The notes beneath the pieces are model-generated. The model was not told the DNA's origin and made no database searches. It saw nothing but the letters and a program-made list of their open reading frames with translations. Positions 16,595 through 25,235 of a DNA stretch of 64,000 bases are shown piece after piece (position 1 is the stretch's first letter; every line of letters starts with the position of its first letter). The position numbers were made by a program, and so were the translations under genes. The stretch comes from JBBQNY01 sp038255255 (GTDB lineage Bacteria > Pseudomonadota > Gammaproteobacteria > Xanthomonadales > Ahniellaceae): contig JBBSLL010000002.1 in the NCBI GenBank assembly GCA_038255255.1, forward strand, positions 1 to 64,000, given 5' to 3'.

Positions 16595-18031
16595 ATGCCG
16601 TTCAACCCTGCATGGCTTTCGATCCTGCTGCTGCTCCTTGTGCTCATCGCGCTGGCGGCCGTGTGGTTCCGGCTGCGCGCGACGCCCAATGAACAGGCTA
16701 CGCAACTGGAAGCATTGCTGCGCGATGGCGACCGGATCGAGCGCGCGTTGCGCGAGGAAGCACGCAGCGGCCGCGACGAACAGGGGCAGGCAAGCGTCGC
16801 GCTTGCCCGCAGCCTCGGCGAAACGCTGGAACGCGTCGGCGCGGGCCATCAGCAACGGATCGATGGTCTGGTCGAAGCCCTGCGCGCACATGGCGAACGC
16901 GGCGACGTGCAGATACAGGCGCTGCGCCAGTCGCTGCTCGACGACGCGCGCCGCAACCGCGAGGAAGGGGCCCAGGCGCAGCTGCGGTTGGGCGACGCGA
17001 TGGCGGAGCGATTGAAGTCACTGGGTGAATCGAGCGACCAGCGTCTGGTGGAAATGCGCAGCACCCTGGAACGACAACTCACCGAGCTTCGCCAGGACAA
17101 CACCGCCAAGCTCGAGCAGATGCGGGCAACGGTCGACGAGAAACTGCACGCCACGCTGGAGGCGCGGCTCGACGCGTCGTTCAAGCAGGTTTCGGAGCGA
17201 CTCGAACAGGTATATCGCGGCCTCGGCGAAATGCAGACACTGGCTGCGGGCGTTGGGGATCTCAAGCGCGTGCTGACCAATGTCAAGACGCGCGGCACGT
17301 GGGGAGAGGTGCAGCTCGACGCGCTGATCGAGCAGATGCTTGCTCCCGACCAGTACGCGCGCAACGTGGCGACGCTTCCCGGCAGCAACGATCGCGTGGA
17401 ATGCGCGGTGCGATTGCCGGGCGACCTGACGACCTGCGTCTGGTTGCCGATCGACGCGAAATTTCCCAAGGAGGATTACGAACGCCTGCTCGACGCGCAG
17501 GACCGCGCCGACCGGGAAGCCGCGGACAGCGCCGGCCGTGCGCTCGAGGCGCAGATCCGCAAGGAAGGCCAGCGCATCCGCAGCAAGTACATCTGCCCGC
17601 CGCACACCACGGACTTCGCCATCATGTTCCTGCCCATCGAGGGCCTCTACGCGGAAGTGGTGCGCCGCCCGGGTCTCGTCGACATGCTGCAGCGCGAAGC
17701 ACGCATCGTGGTGGCCGGCCCCACCACACTGGCGGCATTGCTCAATTCGCTGCAGATGGGGTTCCGCACGCTGGCGATCCAGCAACGCTCGAGTGAAGTC
17801 TGGCAGTTGCTCGGCACGGTCAAGCACGAGTTCGGCAAGTTCGGCGACGTGCTCGCACGCGCCCGCAAACAGCTCGAAACCGTGACCAACTCCATCGGGC
17901 TGGCGGAGCAGCGCACGCGCGTGATCTCGAAGACCCTGCGCAACGTCGAAACCTCCGCGCTGCTCGAGGCGCCGGCGTCCGCGCTGGCAGATGAGGACCC
18001 CGGCGACTGCGAGCGCGAACCGGACGCTTAA
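16595..18031 (+). CDS. rmuC: DNA recombination protein RmuC
   Basis: A 478-residue RmuC homologue. An N-terminal membrane anchor (about residues 8-26) is followed by a long coiled-coil region (about 30-220) and a C-terminal nuclease-like domain with the family motifs NVKTRGTWGEVQLDALIEQM, WLPIDAKFPKEDYERL and FLPIEGLYAEVVRRPGLVD. RmuC limits DNA inversions at short inverted repeats and is thought to cut DNA structures. It is notable that this genome region is rich in inverted repeats. The gene begins 70 bp after the methyltransferase gene and is followed 39 bp later by folE. Confidence 0.95.
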   Translation: MPFNPAWLSILLLLLVLIALAAVWFRLRATPNEQATQLEALLRDGDRIERALREEARSGRDEQGQASVALARSLGETLERVGAGHQQRIDGLVEALRAHGERGDVQIQALRQSLLDDARRNREEGAQAQLRLGDAMAERLKSLGESSDQRLVEMRSTLERQLTELRQDNTAKLEQMRATVDEKLHATLEARLDASFKQVSERLEQVYRGLGEMQTLAAGVGDLKRVLTNVKTRGTWGEVQLDALIEQMLAPDQYARNVATLPGSNDRVECAVRLPGDLTTCVWLPIDAKFPKEDYERLLDAQDRADREAADSAGRALEAQIRKEGQRIRSKYICPPHTTDFAIMFLPIEGLYAEVVRRPGLVDMLQREARIVVAGPTTLAALLNSLQMGFRTLAIQQRSSEVWQLLGTVKHEFGKFGDVLARARKQLETVTNSIGLAEQRTRVISKTLRNVETSALLEAPASALADEDPGDCEREPDA

Positions 18032-18070
18032 CCCGGTACGATGCCAGCCCGCGCACTACGCGAACCGTCC

Positions 18071-18793
18071 ATGAGTACTCCCAGAAATCAACGCGCGGCC
18101 GAGGCGGCGCGAGCGGCCGCCGCCGCGGCAGTCGAGCCGCTCCGGGTCAGTCGCGGCAGAAAGCCCGCCGCCGGCAAGCCGGGCGCGCCCGCGAAAATCG
18201 CCGGAAAGCGCGGCGCTGCCGTGTCCCGCGAGGACGCAATGGATGCGGTGCGGACGCTGCTCGCGTGGTCGGGCGAAGATCCGCAGCGCGAAGGATTGCT
18301 CGATACGCCCAAGCGGGTCGTCGACGCCTACGGGGACTGGTTCTCCGGCTATGCACTCGATCCCGACGAGTACCTCGCGCGGACCTTCGAGGAAGTCGAC
18401 GGCTACGACGAGATGATCGTGCTCCGCGACATCGAGTTCGAGAGCCACTGCGAGCACCACATGGCGCCGATCATCGGCCGCGCACACATCGGCTACCTGC
18501 CCGATGGCAAGGTCGTCGGGATCAGCAAGCTGGCGCGCGTGGTCGACGCCTACGCGCGGCGGTTCCAGGTCCAGGAGAAGCTGACCGCGCAGGTCGCGCG
18601 CTGCATCGAGCGCGCGTTGCAGCCGCTGGGCGTGGGCGTCGTCATCGAAGCCACCCACGGCTGCATGACCACGCGCGGCGTGCACAAGCGCGGGGTCAGC
18701 ATGACCACGTCCATGATGCTCGGCTCATTCCGCGAAGATGCACGGACGCGCGCCGAGTTCCTGCGCTTCCTCGAGGTCGGCGCCCGTCGCTAG
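18071..18793 (+). CDS. folE: GTP cyclohydrolase I (FolE type I)
   Basis: A 240-residue FolE, which converts GTP to 7,8-dihydroneopterin triphosphate for folate and pterin synthesis. The catalytic core is intact: zinc-binding ESHCEHHMAPIIGRAHIGYL, KLARVVDAYARRFQVQEKLT, and the second zinc cysteine in EATHGCMTTRGVHKRG. An extra about 50-residue Ala/Arg-rich, low-complexity N terminus precedes the core and makes it longer than typical. ATG 18071 is used; a start at 18041 is possible. The next gene's ribosome-binding site overlaps its stop, so folE and the transporter gene are probably co-transcribed. Confidence 0.94.
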   Translation: MSTPRNQRAAEAARAAAAAAVEPLRVSRGRKPAAGKPGAPAKIAGKRGAAVSREDAMDAVRTLLAWSGEDPQREGLLDTPKRVVDAYGDWFSGYALDPDEYLARTFEEVDGYDEMIVLRDIEFESHCEHHMAPIIGRAHIGYLPDGKVVGISKLARVVDAYARRFQVQEKLTAQVARCIERALQPLGVGVVIEATHGCMTTRGVHKRGVSMTTSMMLGSFREDARTRAEFLRFLEVGARR

Positions 18794-18799
18794 GAAAGC

Positions 18800-20101
18800 A
18801 TGAGGCCGGGGGAAGTGGACAGTCCGACCGCGCCGCAAGGCGTTGCCCCGGCGGCAGGTGGCCGCGGGCCGAAACCCGCGGCGCTGGCCTTCATCTTCAT
18901 CACGGTGCTGATCGACATCCTGTCGTTCGGCCTCATCATCCCGGTGCTGCCGCACCTGGTGAAGCAGTTCGTCGGCGGGGGAGTCTCTGACGCCGCGTGG
19001 TGGGTGGGCGTGTTCGGCACTCTCTTCGCGCTGATCCAGTTCGTGTCCGCGCCGATCCAGGGAACGCTGTCCGATCGGTTCGGTCGCCGCCCGGTGATCC
19101 TCGTTTCGAGCGTGGGACTCGGACTCGACTTCATCTTCATGGCACTGGCACCGGGCCTGATGTGGCTGCTGGTCGGCCGTGTCATCTCGGCAATCACGTC
19201 GGCGAGCTTCACGACCGCCAACGCGTACCTCGCGGACGTCACGCCGCCGGAAAAGCGGGCGCAGAGTTTCGGCTTGCTGGGCGCCGCGTTCGGCGTCGGT
19301 TTCATCATCGGACCGGTGCTGGGCGGGTGGCTCGGCGCCATCGACCTGCGCCTGCCGTTCTGGTTCGCCGCGGGTCTTGCGCTGGTCAATTTCTGCTACG
19401 GCTGGTTCGTTCTGCCCGAATCGCTGGCGCCCGAGCGCCGCTCGAAACGCTTCGAGTGGAAGCACGCCAACCCGATCGGCTCGCTGGGGCTGCTGCGGCG
19501 CTACCCGCAGGTGCTGCCGCTGGCCGTGCTGATCTTCCTGTTCAACCTTGCGCACTACGTGTACCCGAGCGTGTTCGTGCTGTACGCCGATTACCGTTAC
19601 TACTGGGGCCCGCAGACCGTTGGCTGGGTCCTCGCACTGGTCGGCATCTTCAGCGTGATCGTGCAGGTCGGGCTCATCAAGCCGGTCGTCAAGGCATTGG
19701 GCGAGAAGCGCACGGTCATTGCCGGCGCGCTGTTCGGGATGATCGGATTCGCGTGGTACGGCTTCGCGCCGACGGGACTGCTGTTCGTCATCGGCATTCC
19801 CGTGATGGCGCTGTGGGGCCTGGCCAGTCCCGCGACCCAGGCGCTCATCACCCGCCAGGTAGGCCCGGAGGTGCAAGGCCGGATCCAGGGCGCCTTGATG
19901 AGCCTTACTTCCCTGGCGGGAATCGCCGGGCCCGCGCTCTTCGCGAGCACATTCGCGTGGTTCGTGGGCGAGAACGCCCCGCTGCCACTTCCGGGTGCGC
20001 CGTTCCTGGTTGCCAGCGCGCTGTTGCTGATCGCCCTGGTGGTGGCCCTCGCGTCGCAGCGGGACCTTGCCGCGCGCGCGATCGCGCAGGCGTCGCCGTA
20101 A
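18800..20101 (+). CDS. MFS transporter, TetA-like
   Basis: A 433-residue, twelve-helix major facilitator superfamily protein resembling tetracycline-type drug:proton antiporters. Family motifs are GTLSDRFGRRPVILVSS (motif A between helices 2 and 3) and YLADVTPPEKRAQSFGLLGA followed by FIIGPVLGGWLG (motif C of helix 5, typical of antiporters). The substrate cannot be read from the sequence, and most chromosomal TetA-like proteins do not confer tetracycline resistance. The ATG is 7 bp after the folE stop with GGAAAG between, indicating operon expression. Confidence 0.88.
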   Translation: MRPGEVDSPTAPQGVAPAAGGRGPKPAALAFIFITVLIDILSFGLIIPVLPHLVKQFVGGGVSDAAWWVGVFGTLFALIQFVSAPIQGTLSDRFGRRPVILVSSVGLGLDFIFMALAPGLMWLLVGRVISAITSASFTTANAYLADVTPPEKRAQSFGLLGAAFGVGFIIGPVLGGWLGAIDLRLPFWFAAGLALVNFCYGWFVLPESLAPERRSKRFEWKHANPIGSLGLLRRYPQVLPLAVLIFLFNLAHYVYPSVFVLYADYRYYWGPQTVGWVLALVGIFSVIVQVGLIKPVVKALGEKRTVIAGALFGMIGFAWYGFAPTGLLFVIGIPVMALWGLASPATQALITRQVGPEVQGRIQGALMSLTSLAGIAGPALFASTFAWFVGENAPLPLPGAPFLVASALLLIALVVALASQRDLAARAIAQASP

Positions 20102-20110
20102 CGAAGGTGC

Positions 20111-21661
20111 CTAAGTGGAAATCCTTTCCGCGCGATCATCCAGCGCCTGCCGTAATGCGCGCAGCAGGCTGTTGACCGTGACCGGCTTGGAGAGCCGGAA
20201 ACCGATATCGGTGGCGCTCGGCACAGGGCGGTCGCCCAGCAGCAAAACCGGGCAATCCAGGCCATCGGCGCGTAGCGCCTGCAGGGTTCCGTCCGCGCCG
20301 AGCGTCGACAGTTCGCTGTCGAGCACGAGCGCGGCGGGGCTGCGCACCCGCCTCAAGGTCTGCAGCGCGTTCGCGCTGCCCTGCGCAGTGATCGGCAGGT
20401 AATTGCAGAGTCCGAGCGCGTCGCCCAGCAGCGTCAGGGTAGCCGCCTCATCACTTACCAGCAGGATTCGTTCGTCGTGACCCTGGCAATCGCGATCGAA
20501 CGCCAGGGCATCGTCGCCGCTCGCCTCGCACGGAAAATGCAGTTCGATGGTGGTGCCGGTGCCCGGCTCGGAATGCACACGCATTACCCCGGCATGGTTC
20601 GCCACGATGCGCTGGCACGACACCAGCCCGAGCCCCGTGCCTCCGGTCTTGGTGGTGAAGAATGGCTGGAAGAGTTTCCCGAGCGTCTGGGCATCCATTC
20701 CCTCGCCGGTGTCGACAACCTGCAGGCGCAGGTACGCGCCTTGCGATCGCGACTCGTGCGGCCTGAAAAACTCTGGCCCAGGGGTGTGCGTATCGGCCGA
20801 AATGGTGAGCGTGCCGCCGTCGGGCATGGCGTGCACCGCGTTGAGTGCGAGGTTGAGCATGGCCTGCTGCATTTCGGTGGCGTTGCCCGGGAAGCTCAAC
20901 TCGGCGTCGACCGGAGCGATGACGAGCTCGACGCCACGCGGAATGGTGGGCCGCAGCAGCATCACCACGGCTTCGAACAGTTCCGCTACCGACACGCGAT
21001 GGAAAGCGTGCTGCTTGCCGCCGCGCGCGAAGTCGAGGATCGCGGAGATCATCTGCAGGCCGCGCTCGGAGCACTCGCGGATCATGGTGCCGTACTTGGC
21101 GAGTTCGGGCTGCTGCGCCTGGTCCTCGATCATGCGCGCAGCCATCAGCACCGGCTGCAGGACATTGCGCAGGTCGTGGCTGAAACTGCCCGCCAGCACC
21201 GCCAGGCTCTCGAAGCGCTGCGAGCGCATGAGCTCGGCCTCGACCTGCTCGCGCGCCAGATGGTCGCGCGCCTCCGCCGCTGCCCGCCGCACTGCAACCG
21301 GCAGGCGTGCGGGCTGGTGCTTGAGAATGTAATCGGTGGCGCCCCCGCGCAGTGCTTCCACCGCCACCGACTCGCCAATGCTCCCGGAAAGAAAAATGAA
21401 GGGAGTCAGCGGAGAGATTTCGCGCAGCTTCGCCAGCGCAGTTTCGCCCGAGAAACCCGGCAGGTTGAAATCGCACACGACCACGTCGGGCATGAATTCC
21501 GCCAGTGCCGCGAGGAAACCGGCCTCGTCGTCGACGACGCGTGCCTCGAAGTCGAGGCCGTCGGCGCGTAGCCGGTCGATGGCGAGTTCCGCGTCGAGCG
21601 GGTCGTCTTCGACGAACAGCAGGCGTTGCGGTCCTTGGCCGCTCACGCGCGATCCCACCAT
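20111..21661 (-). CDS. Hybrid sensor kinase: receiver - kinase - receiver
   Basis: A 516-residue soluble protein with no membrane segment. Order: receiver 1 (about residues 12-130, LLFVEDDPLDAE and phosphate acceptor in VVVCDFNLPGFSG), HisKA with the H-box FSHDLRNVLQPVL (about residue 165), HATPase (about 260-380, NLALNAVHAMPDGG, DTGEGM, FTTKTGGTGLGL) and a divergent second receiver (about 395-512) that keeps an aspartate (ALVLDSELS) and lysine (RLSKPV). The input is therefore phosphorylation of receiver 1, probably by the kinase two genes upstream. Its start is 26 bp after the stop of the response-regulator gene on the same strand. Confidence 0.92.
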   Translation of the reverse strand: MVGSRVSGQGPQRLLFVEDDPLDAELAIDRLRADGLDFEARVVDDEAGFLAALAEFMPDVVVCDFNLPGFSGETALAKLREISPLTPFIFLSGSIGESVAVEALRGGATDYILKHQPARLPVAVRRAAAEARDHLAREQVEAELMRSQRFESLAVLAGSFSHDLRNVLQPVLMAARMIEDQAQQPELAKYGTMIRECSERGLQMISAILDFARGGKQHAFHRVSVAELFEAVVMLLRPTIPRGVELVIAPVDAELSFPGNATEMQQAMLNLALNAVHAMPDGGTLTISADTHTPGPEFFRPHESRSQGAYLRLQVVDTGEGMDAQTLGKLFQPFFTTKTGGTGLGLVSCQRIVANHAGVMRVHSEPGTGTTIELHFPCEASGDDALAFDRDCQGHDERILLVSDEAATLTLLGDALGLCNYLPITAQGSANALQTLRRVRSPAALVLDSELSTLGADGTLQALRADGLDCPVLLLGDRPVPSATDIGFRLSKPVTVNSLLRALRQALDDRAERIST

Positions 21662-21686
21662 GCAGGAAACGGGTGCGACCAGGGAC

Positions 21687-22130
21687 TCATTTGTCTTCCG
21701 GAGCCTCGTTCAGCACCGCCCAGAACTGGCCGAGCGTCTGCACCGCCTCGAAAAACTGCCGCACATCGACCGGCTTGACGACGTAGGCATTGACGCCAAG
21801 GTCCCAGCTGGCAGCCAGGTCGCGGTCTTCGCGGGAGGAGGTGAGCATCACCACCGGGATCCGCTTGAGCGAAGCCGTCTGGCGCATCGTCCGCAGCACT
21901 TCGAGGCCGTCGACGCGTGGCATCTTGATGTCGAGCAGGACAACAGCCGGGTCCTCGTCTTCGCGCGTCGCGAATTCGCCGCGACGCAGCAGATAGTCGA
22001 GCGCCTCCGCACCGTCCTCTACGTGCACCACCGGGTTGACGAGGTGCGCATCGCGCAACGCGTCGAGCGTGAGCTCGGCGTCGGCAGTGCTGTCCTCGAC
22101 CAGCAGGATGGTGCGGATGTCTTTCTTCAC
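21687..22130 (-). CDS. Single-domain response regulator (Rcp1-like)
   Basis: A 147-residue stand-alone receiver of the Rcp1 type: TILLVEDSTADAELTLDAL, phosphate acceptor in PAVVLLDIKMPRVDGLEVLR, and lysine in NAYVVKPVD. Such regulators typically pass phosphate between kinases rather than bind DNA. GTG 22130 is chosen as start since AGAGGT lies 7 bp upstream and the family starts here; the frame is open to 22214. It sits between a membrane histidine kinase (100 bp upstream) and a hybrid kinase (26 bp downstream), all on the reverse strand, so the three very likely form one phosphorelay. Confidence 0.9.
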   Translation of the reverse strand: MKKDIRTILLVEDSTADAELTLDALRDAHLVNPVVHVEDGAEALDYLLRRGEFATREDEDPAVVLLDIKMPRVDGLEVLRTMRQTASLKRIPVVMLTSSREDRDLAASWDLGVNAYVVKPVDVRQFFEAVQTLGQFWAVLNEAPEDK

Positions 22131-22229
22131 GTCGGTACCTCTAGCGGGCAGATGCAGCGGGGGCGCAGTGCGGATGACGGCGGGGTACACCGAAGCGGCG
22201 AGCTGGTCTGGCATGGCGCGGCAGCCTGT

Positions 22230-24041
22230 TCATCGAGCGACAGTGGGTAGCGTAAAGCAGAACGTGGCCCCCGCGCCGGGCGCGCCCTCCGCCCACACGC
22301 GGCCCTGGTGGCGCGTGACGATGCGCCGGACGTTGGCGAGCCCGATGCCCGTGCCGGGGAAGTCGCTGGCCTTGTGCAGGCGATGAAATACGCCGAACAG
22401 CTTGTCGACGTAGGCCATGTCGAAGCCGACCCCGTTGTCGGCAACCGAAAATACCCACTCATCGCCTTTCGGGTCGCGCTCGGCGCGCACGCGGATGCGC
22501 GGGACCGCGGTGGTGGAGGAGTACTTGATGGCATTGCCGAGCAGGTTCTGCCAGACGGTGCGCAACATGTTTTCGTCGCCCTCGACCACCGGCAACTCCC
22601 CGATATCCCACTGCACCTTGTGCGCGCCCGCATCGGACGACAGCATGGCGCGGACGTCCTGCACGATCGACTGCATGTCGAGGGGCAGGTTGCGCATCGC
22701 GATCCGACCCAGCCGCGAATACACCAGCAGGTCGTCGATCAGCTGGCTCATGCGCCGGCTCGACTCGTCGATCACATCGAGGTAGTGCCGGGTCTTGTCG
22801 CCGGGCTCCGGGCCGACTTCGTTGCGAAGCTTTCCGGCAAACGCTGCGATGTGCCGAAGTGGCGCACGCAGGTCATGCGAAACGGAATAGCTGAAGGCCT
22901 CGAGTTCGCGATTGACTTCCGAGACCTGGTCGACCTTGCCGGTCAATTGCCGGTTGAGCTCGCGCACCTGCTCGTCGCGACGTCGCGATGCGGTGATGTC
23001 GATCGCCGTCAGGAGCACCAGGTCTGCCTGGTCGGAACCGAGTCGACGCGCGTTGAGCAGCAGCGTCCGCTCCCGCTGGTCCCCATCCAGTTGGGTCGTC
23101 TCGTAGTCCCAGAGCTCGCGCCCGAGGTGTGCCACGTCGCCAAGCCGCTGCAACAGCATCGGATCGTTCCAGCTGCCATGGGCCACCTCGTTCAAGGGAC
23201 GCCCCTCGAGCGCGCTACCCGGGTCACTGGACAGGGCGACGAACGCCGGGTTGGCCTGCACGACGTCGAGACTGGTCGACAGCAGCGCGATCGGTGTCGG
23301 CACGGACGCCACGACGCGGGCAGCGCGTCCGCGCTCGGCGTCTGTCTCCGTCGCGGCGCGGGCGCAACGCAGGCGGTCGCGTTCGGCGAGCAGCATGAGC
23401 AGGAGCAGCAGCGCGCACTGCGCGATCGCAGCGCCGATCGCGACTGTCTGCGCAGCGCGCTCGCTTCTCGCGAACATGTTGCGCCGCTGCTGCAGGAGGC
23501 GCTGTTCCTCGGCCACGATGGCATCGACGAGTTGGACGTGCGCGGACGCCGCGTTGCTGCGGGCGATTAGGTCTCGCGCGACTTCCGGCGAACTTATGCG
23601 CGCCCGGTCGAGGACCGACAGTCGCGCCACGATATGGGCCTGGAGTTTGCGCAGTCTTTCCTGCTGGCGGGGGTTGTCGGCGGTCAGCCCACGCAAGTGG
23701 GAGAGCTTCTCGAGCAACCGCTCACTCATGCCGCTGAAGTCGCCTCCTCCGGCGGCGGGCGCCACGCCCAGCAATTGGGTAAAGATCTGACTCTCGAGTC
23801 GCCGCAGCTCACGCGCAAATTGCAGCACTTCGGTCTGCACCTGCGCCGAGCGGGCCGCGAGCGCTTCGGACTCGCGGGGTTTGCGCAGCGCGATGAGCTC
23901 GACCCACAGCGGGATGAGCACGACCACCGCGATGATGAGCACGATGGCAGAAAGACGAACGGGATCGCGCGCAAAGGAGGCAGCTGCGGATTTCAGTCTG
24001 AGTTCCCAGCCCGACGGGGCCGGGAACGATAGCGCCTTCAC
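22230..24041 (-). CDS. Membrane sensor histidine kinase with CHASE3-like and PAS domains
   Basis: A 603-residue kinase. Two membrane helices (about residues 31-52 and 200-222) flank a helical periplasmic domain resembling CHASE3; a PAS domain (about 245-355), HisKA with SYSVSHDLRAPLRHI (about residue 400) and HATPase (about 490-603, NLLGNAIKYSS, DNGVGFDMAY, GTGIGLANVRRIV) follow. The kinase half is of the type paired with Rcp1-like regulators. The start GTG 24041 gives a short basic tail before helix 1; no convincing ribosome-binding site was seen. It is first in a three-gene reverse-strand operon with the regulator and the hybrid kinase. Confidence 0.88.
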   Translation of the reverse strand: MKALSFPAPSGWELRLKSAAASFARDPVRLSAIVLIIAVVVLIPLWVELIALRKPRESEALAARSAQVQTEVLQFARELRRLESQIFTQLLGVAPAAGGGDFSGMSERLLEKLSHLRGLTADNPRQQERLRKLQAHIVARLSVLDRARISSPEVARDLIARSNAASAHVQLVDAIVAEEQRLLQQRRNMFARSERAAQTVAIGAAIAQCALLLLLMLLAERDRLRCARAATETDAERGRAARVVASVPTPIALLSTSLDVVQANPAFVALSSDPGSALEGRPLNEVAHGSWNDPMLLQRLGDVAHLGRELWDYETTQLDGDQRERTLLLNARRLGSDQADLVLLTAIDITASRRRDEQVRELNRQLTGKVDQVSEVNRELEAFSYSVSHDLRAPLRHIAAFAGKLRNEVGPEPGDKTRHYLDVIDESSRRMSQLIDDLLVYSRLGRIAMRNLPLDMQSIVQDVRAMLSSDAGAHKVQWDIGELPVVEGDENMLRTVWQNLLGNAIKYSSTTAVPRIRVRAERDPKGDEWVFSVADNGVGFDMAYVDKLFGVFHRLHKASDFPGTGIGLANVRRIVTRHQGRVWAEGAPGAGATFCFTLPTVAR

Positions 24042-24135
24042 GGAGGCTTTATCTACGTGAAGGCGCTTGTCCGAAGACTTCCCCGCCGACCGGGTTCAGC
24101 CCTCATCCGGAATCGTTTCCAACTGCAACGGGGGC

Positions 24136-25071
24136 CTACTTCCGTGTGTATTCGATCTGCATGGTCTTGGCCTCCTGGCCCGCGTGCGTTTCATGCCACT
24201 CGAACACGTGGTTGTTGGCGTCCACGATGCGGATGACCTGGCGGATCGGCGTCAATTCGGCAGGCTTCATTGGATCGGTCATGGTCCCGCGCAGGGTGTA
24301 AGTGCGGGTGGCCGCGTCGTAGTCGCCCATCGACATGAAAATGCCGGTGCTCATCGAGTCGTGCCACGTGGACGTGTACTTGCCGCGGACGTTGTCGTAG
24401 CCCATCACCGAAGTGCCCTCGAACGGCGCGCCGGCATATGTTCCATTGAACTTGCTTTCGACAAAGCGGCCGCCGAACTTGAGCGTTGTGGATTCGGTTC
24501 CCACGGAGGTCTGCGGCGGCGCCGCGGGATCCACCCAGAGCGTCACCTTGGCGTTCCAATCCCCCACGAAATGGGCCAACGCCCCGTGCGGCGCGCCCAC
24601 TGCTCCGGCTTTCTGCCATGCATCCATCATGGCCTGCTGCTCGGGCGTCGCGGCAGGGGAAGCCGGGGCAGCCGCATTCTGGACTGCAGCGTCGACGGCT
24701 ACTTCCTTGCCGGCGGCGGCGACATCCGCGCCCGCGCGGGCGCGGCCCGCTTCCTGAGGCGCGTCGGCATCGCCGTCGCGCACGTCTTCGGCCGATTCGT
24801 CAGCGTCTTCAGCGGCATTGGCTGCAGCTTTGGCTGCATCTTCCGCCGCGTCGGCGCGTTTTTCGGCTGCGTCCGCTCCCGGTGCGTCGACTCTGTCCGC
24901 TTCGTCGGCGATGTCTTCGGCGACGTCGGCCGCCGCTTCCGCGGTCGCTGCGTCCGCCTTGGCCTGCTCGGCGTTGCGCGTCGCTTCGACGGGGTCGGCC
25001 TGGGCGAAGGCCGTGCCTGCCGCAAGTGCCAACGCAACGGCGACCGCACATGTAATTCGGGATATCTGCAT
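24136..25071 (-). CDS. Exported DUF1579 protein with alanine-rich helical N-terminal region
   Basis: A 311-residue protein. A Sec signal peptide (ISRITCAVAVALALAAGTAF, cleavage after AFA) is followed by about 90 residues made almost entirely of Ala, Glu, Asp and Lys that should form a long acidic helix or coiled coil, and then a DUF1579 domain (about 150-311) with GTESTTLKFGGRFVESKFNG and FEGTSVMGYDNVRGKYTSTW. DUF1579 is a beta-barrel domain of unknown function. ATG 25071 has AGGAG upstream. The helical insert is unusual for the family and might span the periplasm; that is inference. Confidence 0.78.
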   Translation of the reverse strand: MQISRITCAVAVALALAAGTAFAQADPVEATRNAEQAKADAATAEAAADVAEDIADEADRVDAPGADAAEKRADAAEDAAKAAANAAEDADESAEDVRDGDADAPQEAGRARAGADVAAAGKEVAVDAAVQNAAAPASPAATPEQQAMMDAWQKAGAVGAPHGALAHFVGDWNAKVTLWVDPAAPPQTSVGTESTTLKFGGRFVESKFNGTYAGAPFEGTSVMGYDNVRGKYTSTWHDSMSTGIFMSMGDYDAATRTYTLRGTMTDPMKPAELTPIRQVIRIVDANNHVFEWHETHAGQEAKTMQIEYTRK

Positions 25072-25235
25072 CGTCGTGGCTCCTGGTTGCGGAGGGGCAG
25101 CGTACGCCCAGCGCCCCGTGTTCGGGGACCAGGTCTTCATGAACCGCGTGGGCCGGACGGGTTTCGTTCACCCGGTCGTGACTTGTGCGGTTCGCGGGCC
25201 ACCGCCATCCTGCTGCGACCCGAGGAGGAGTTGGC

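Noticed and set aside
20477..21571. Long forward frame of 364 codons over the hybrid kinase gene
   Set aside because: It is antisense to a gene with clear receiver and kinase motifs. High GC content keeps antisense frames open and the peptide has no domain pattern.
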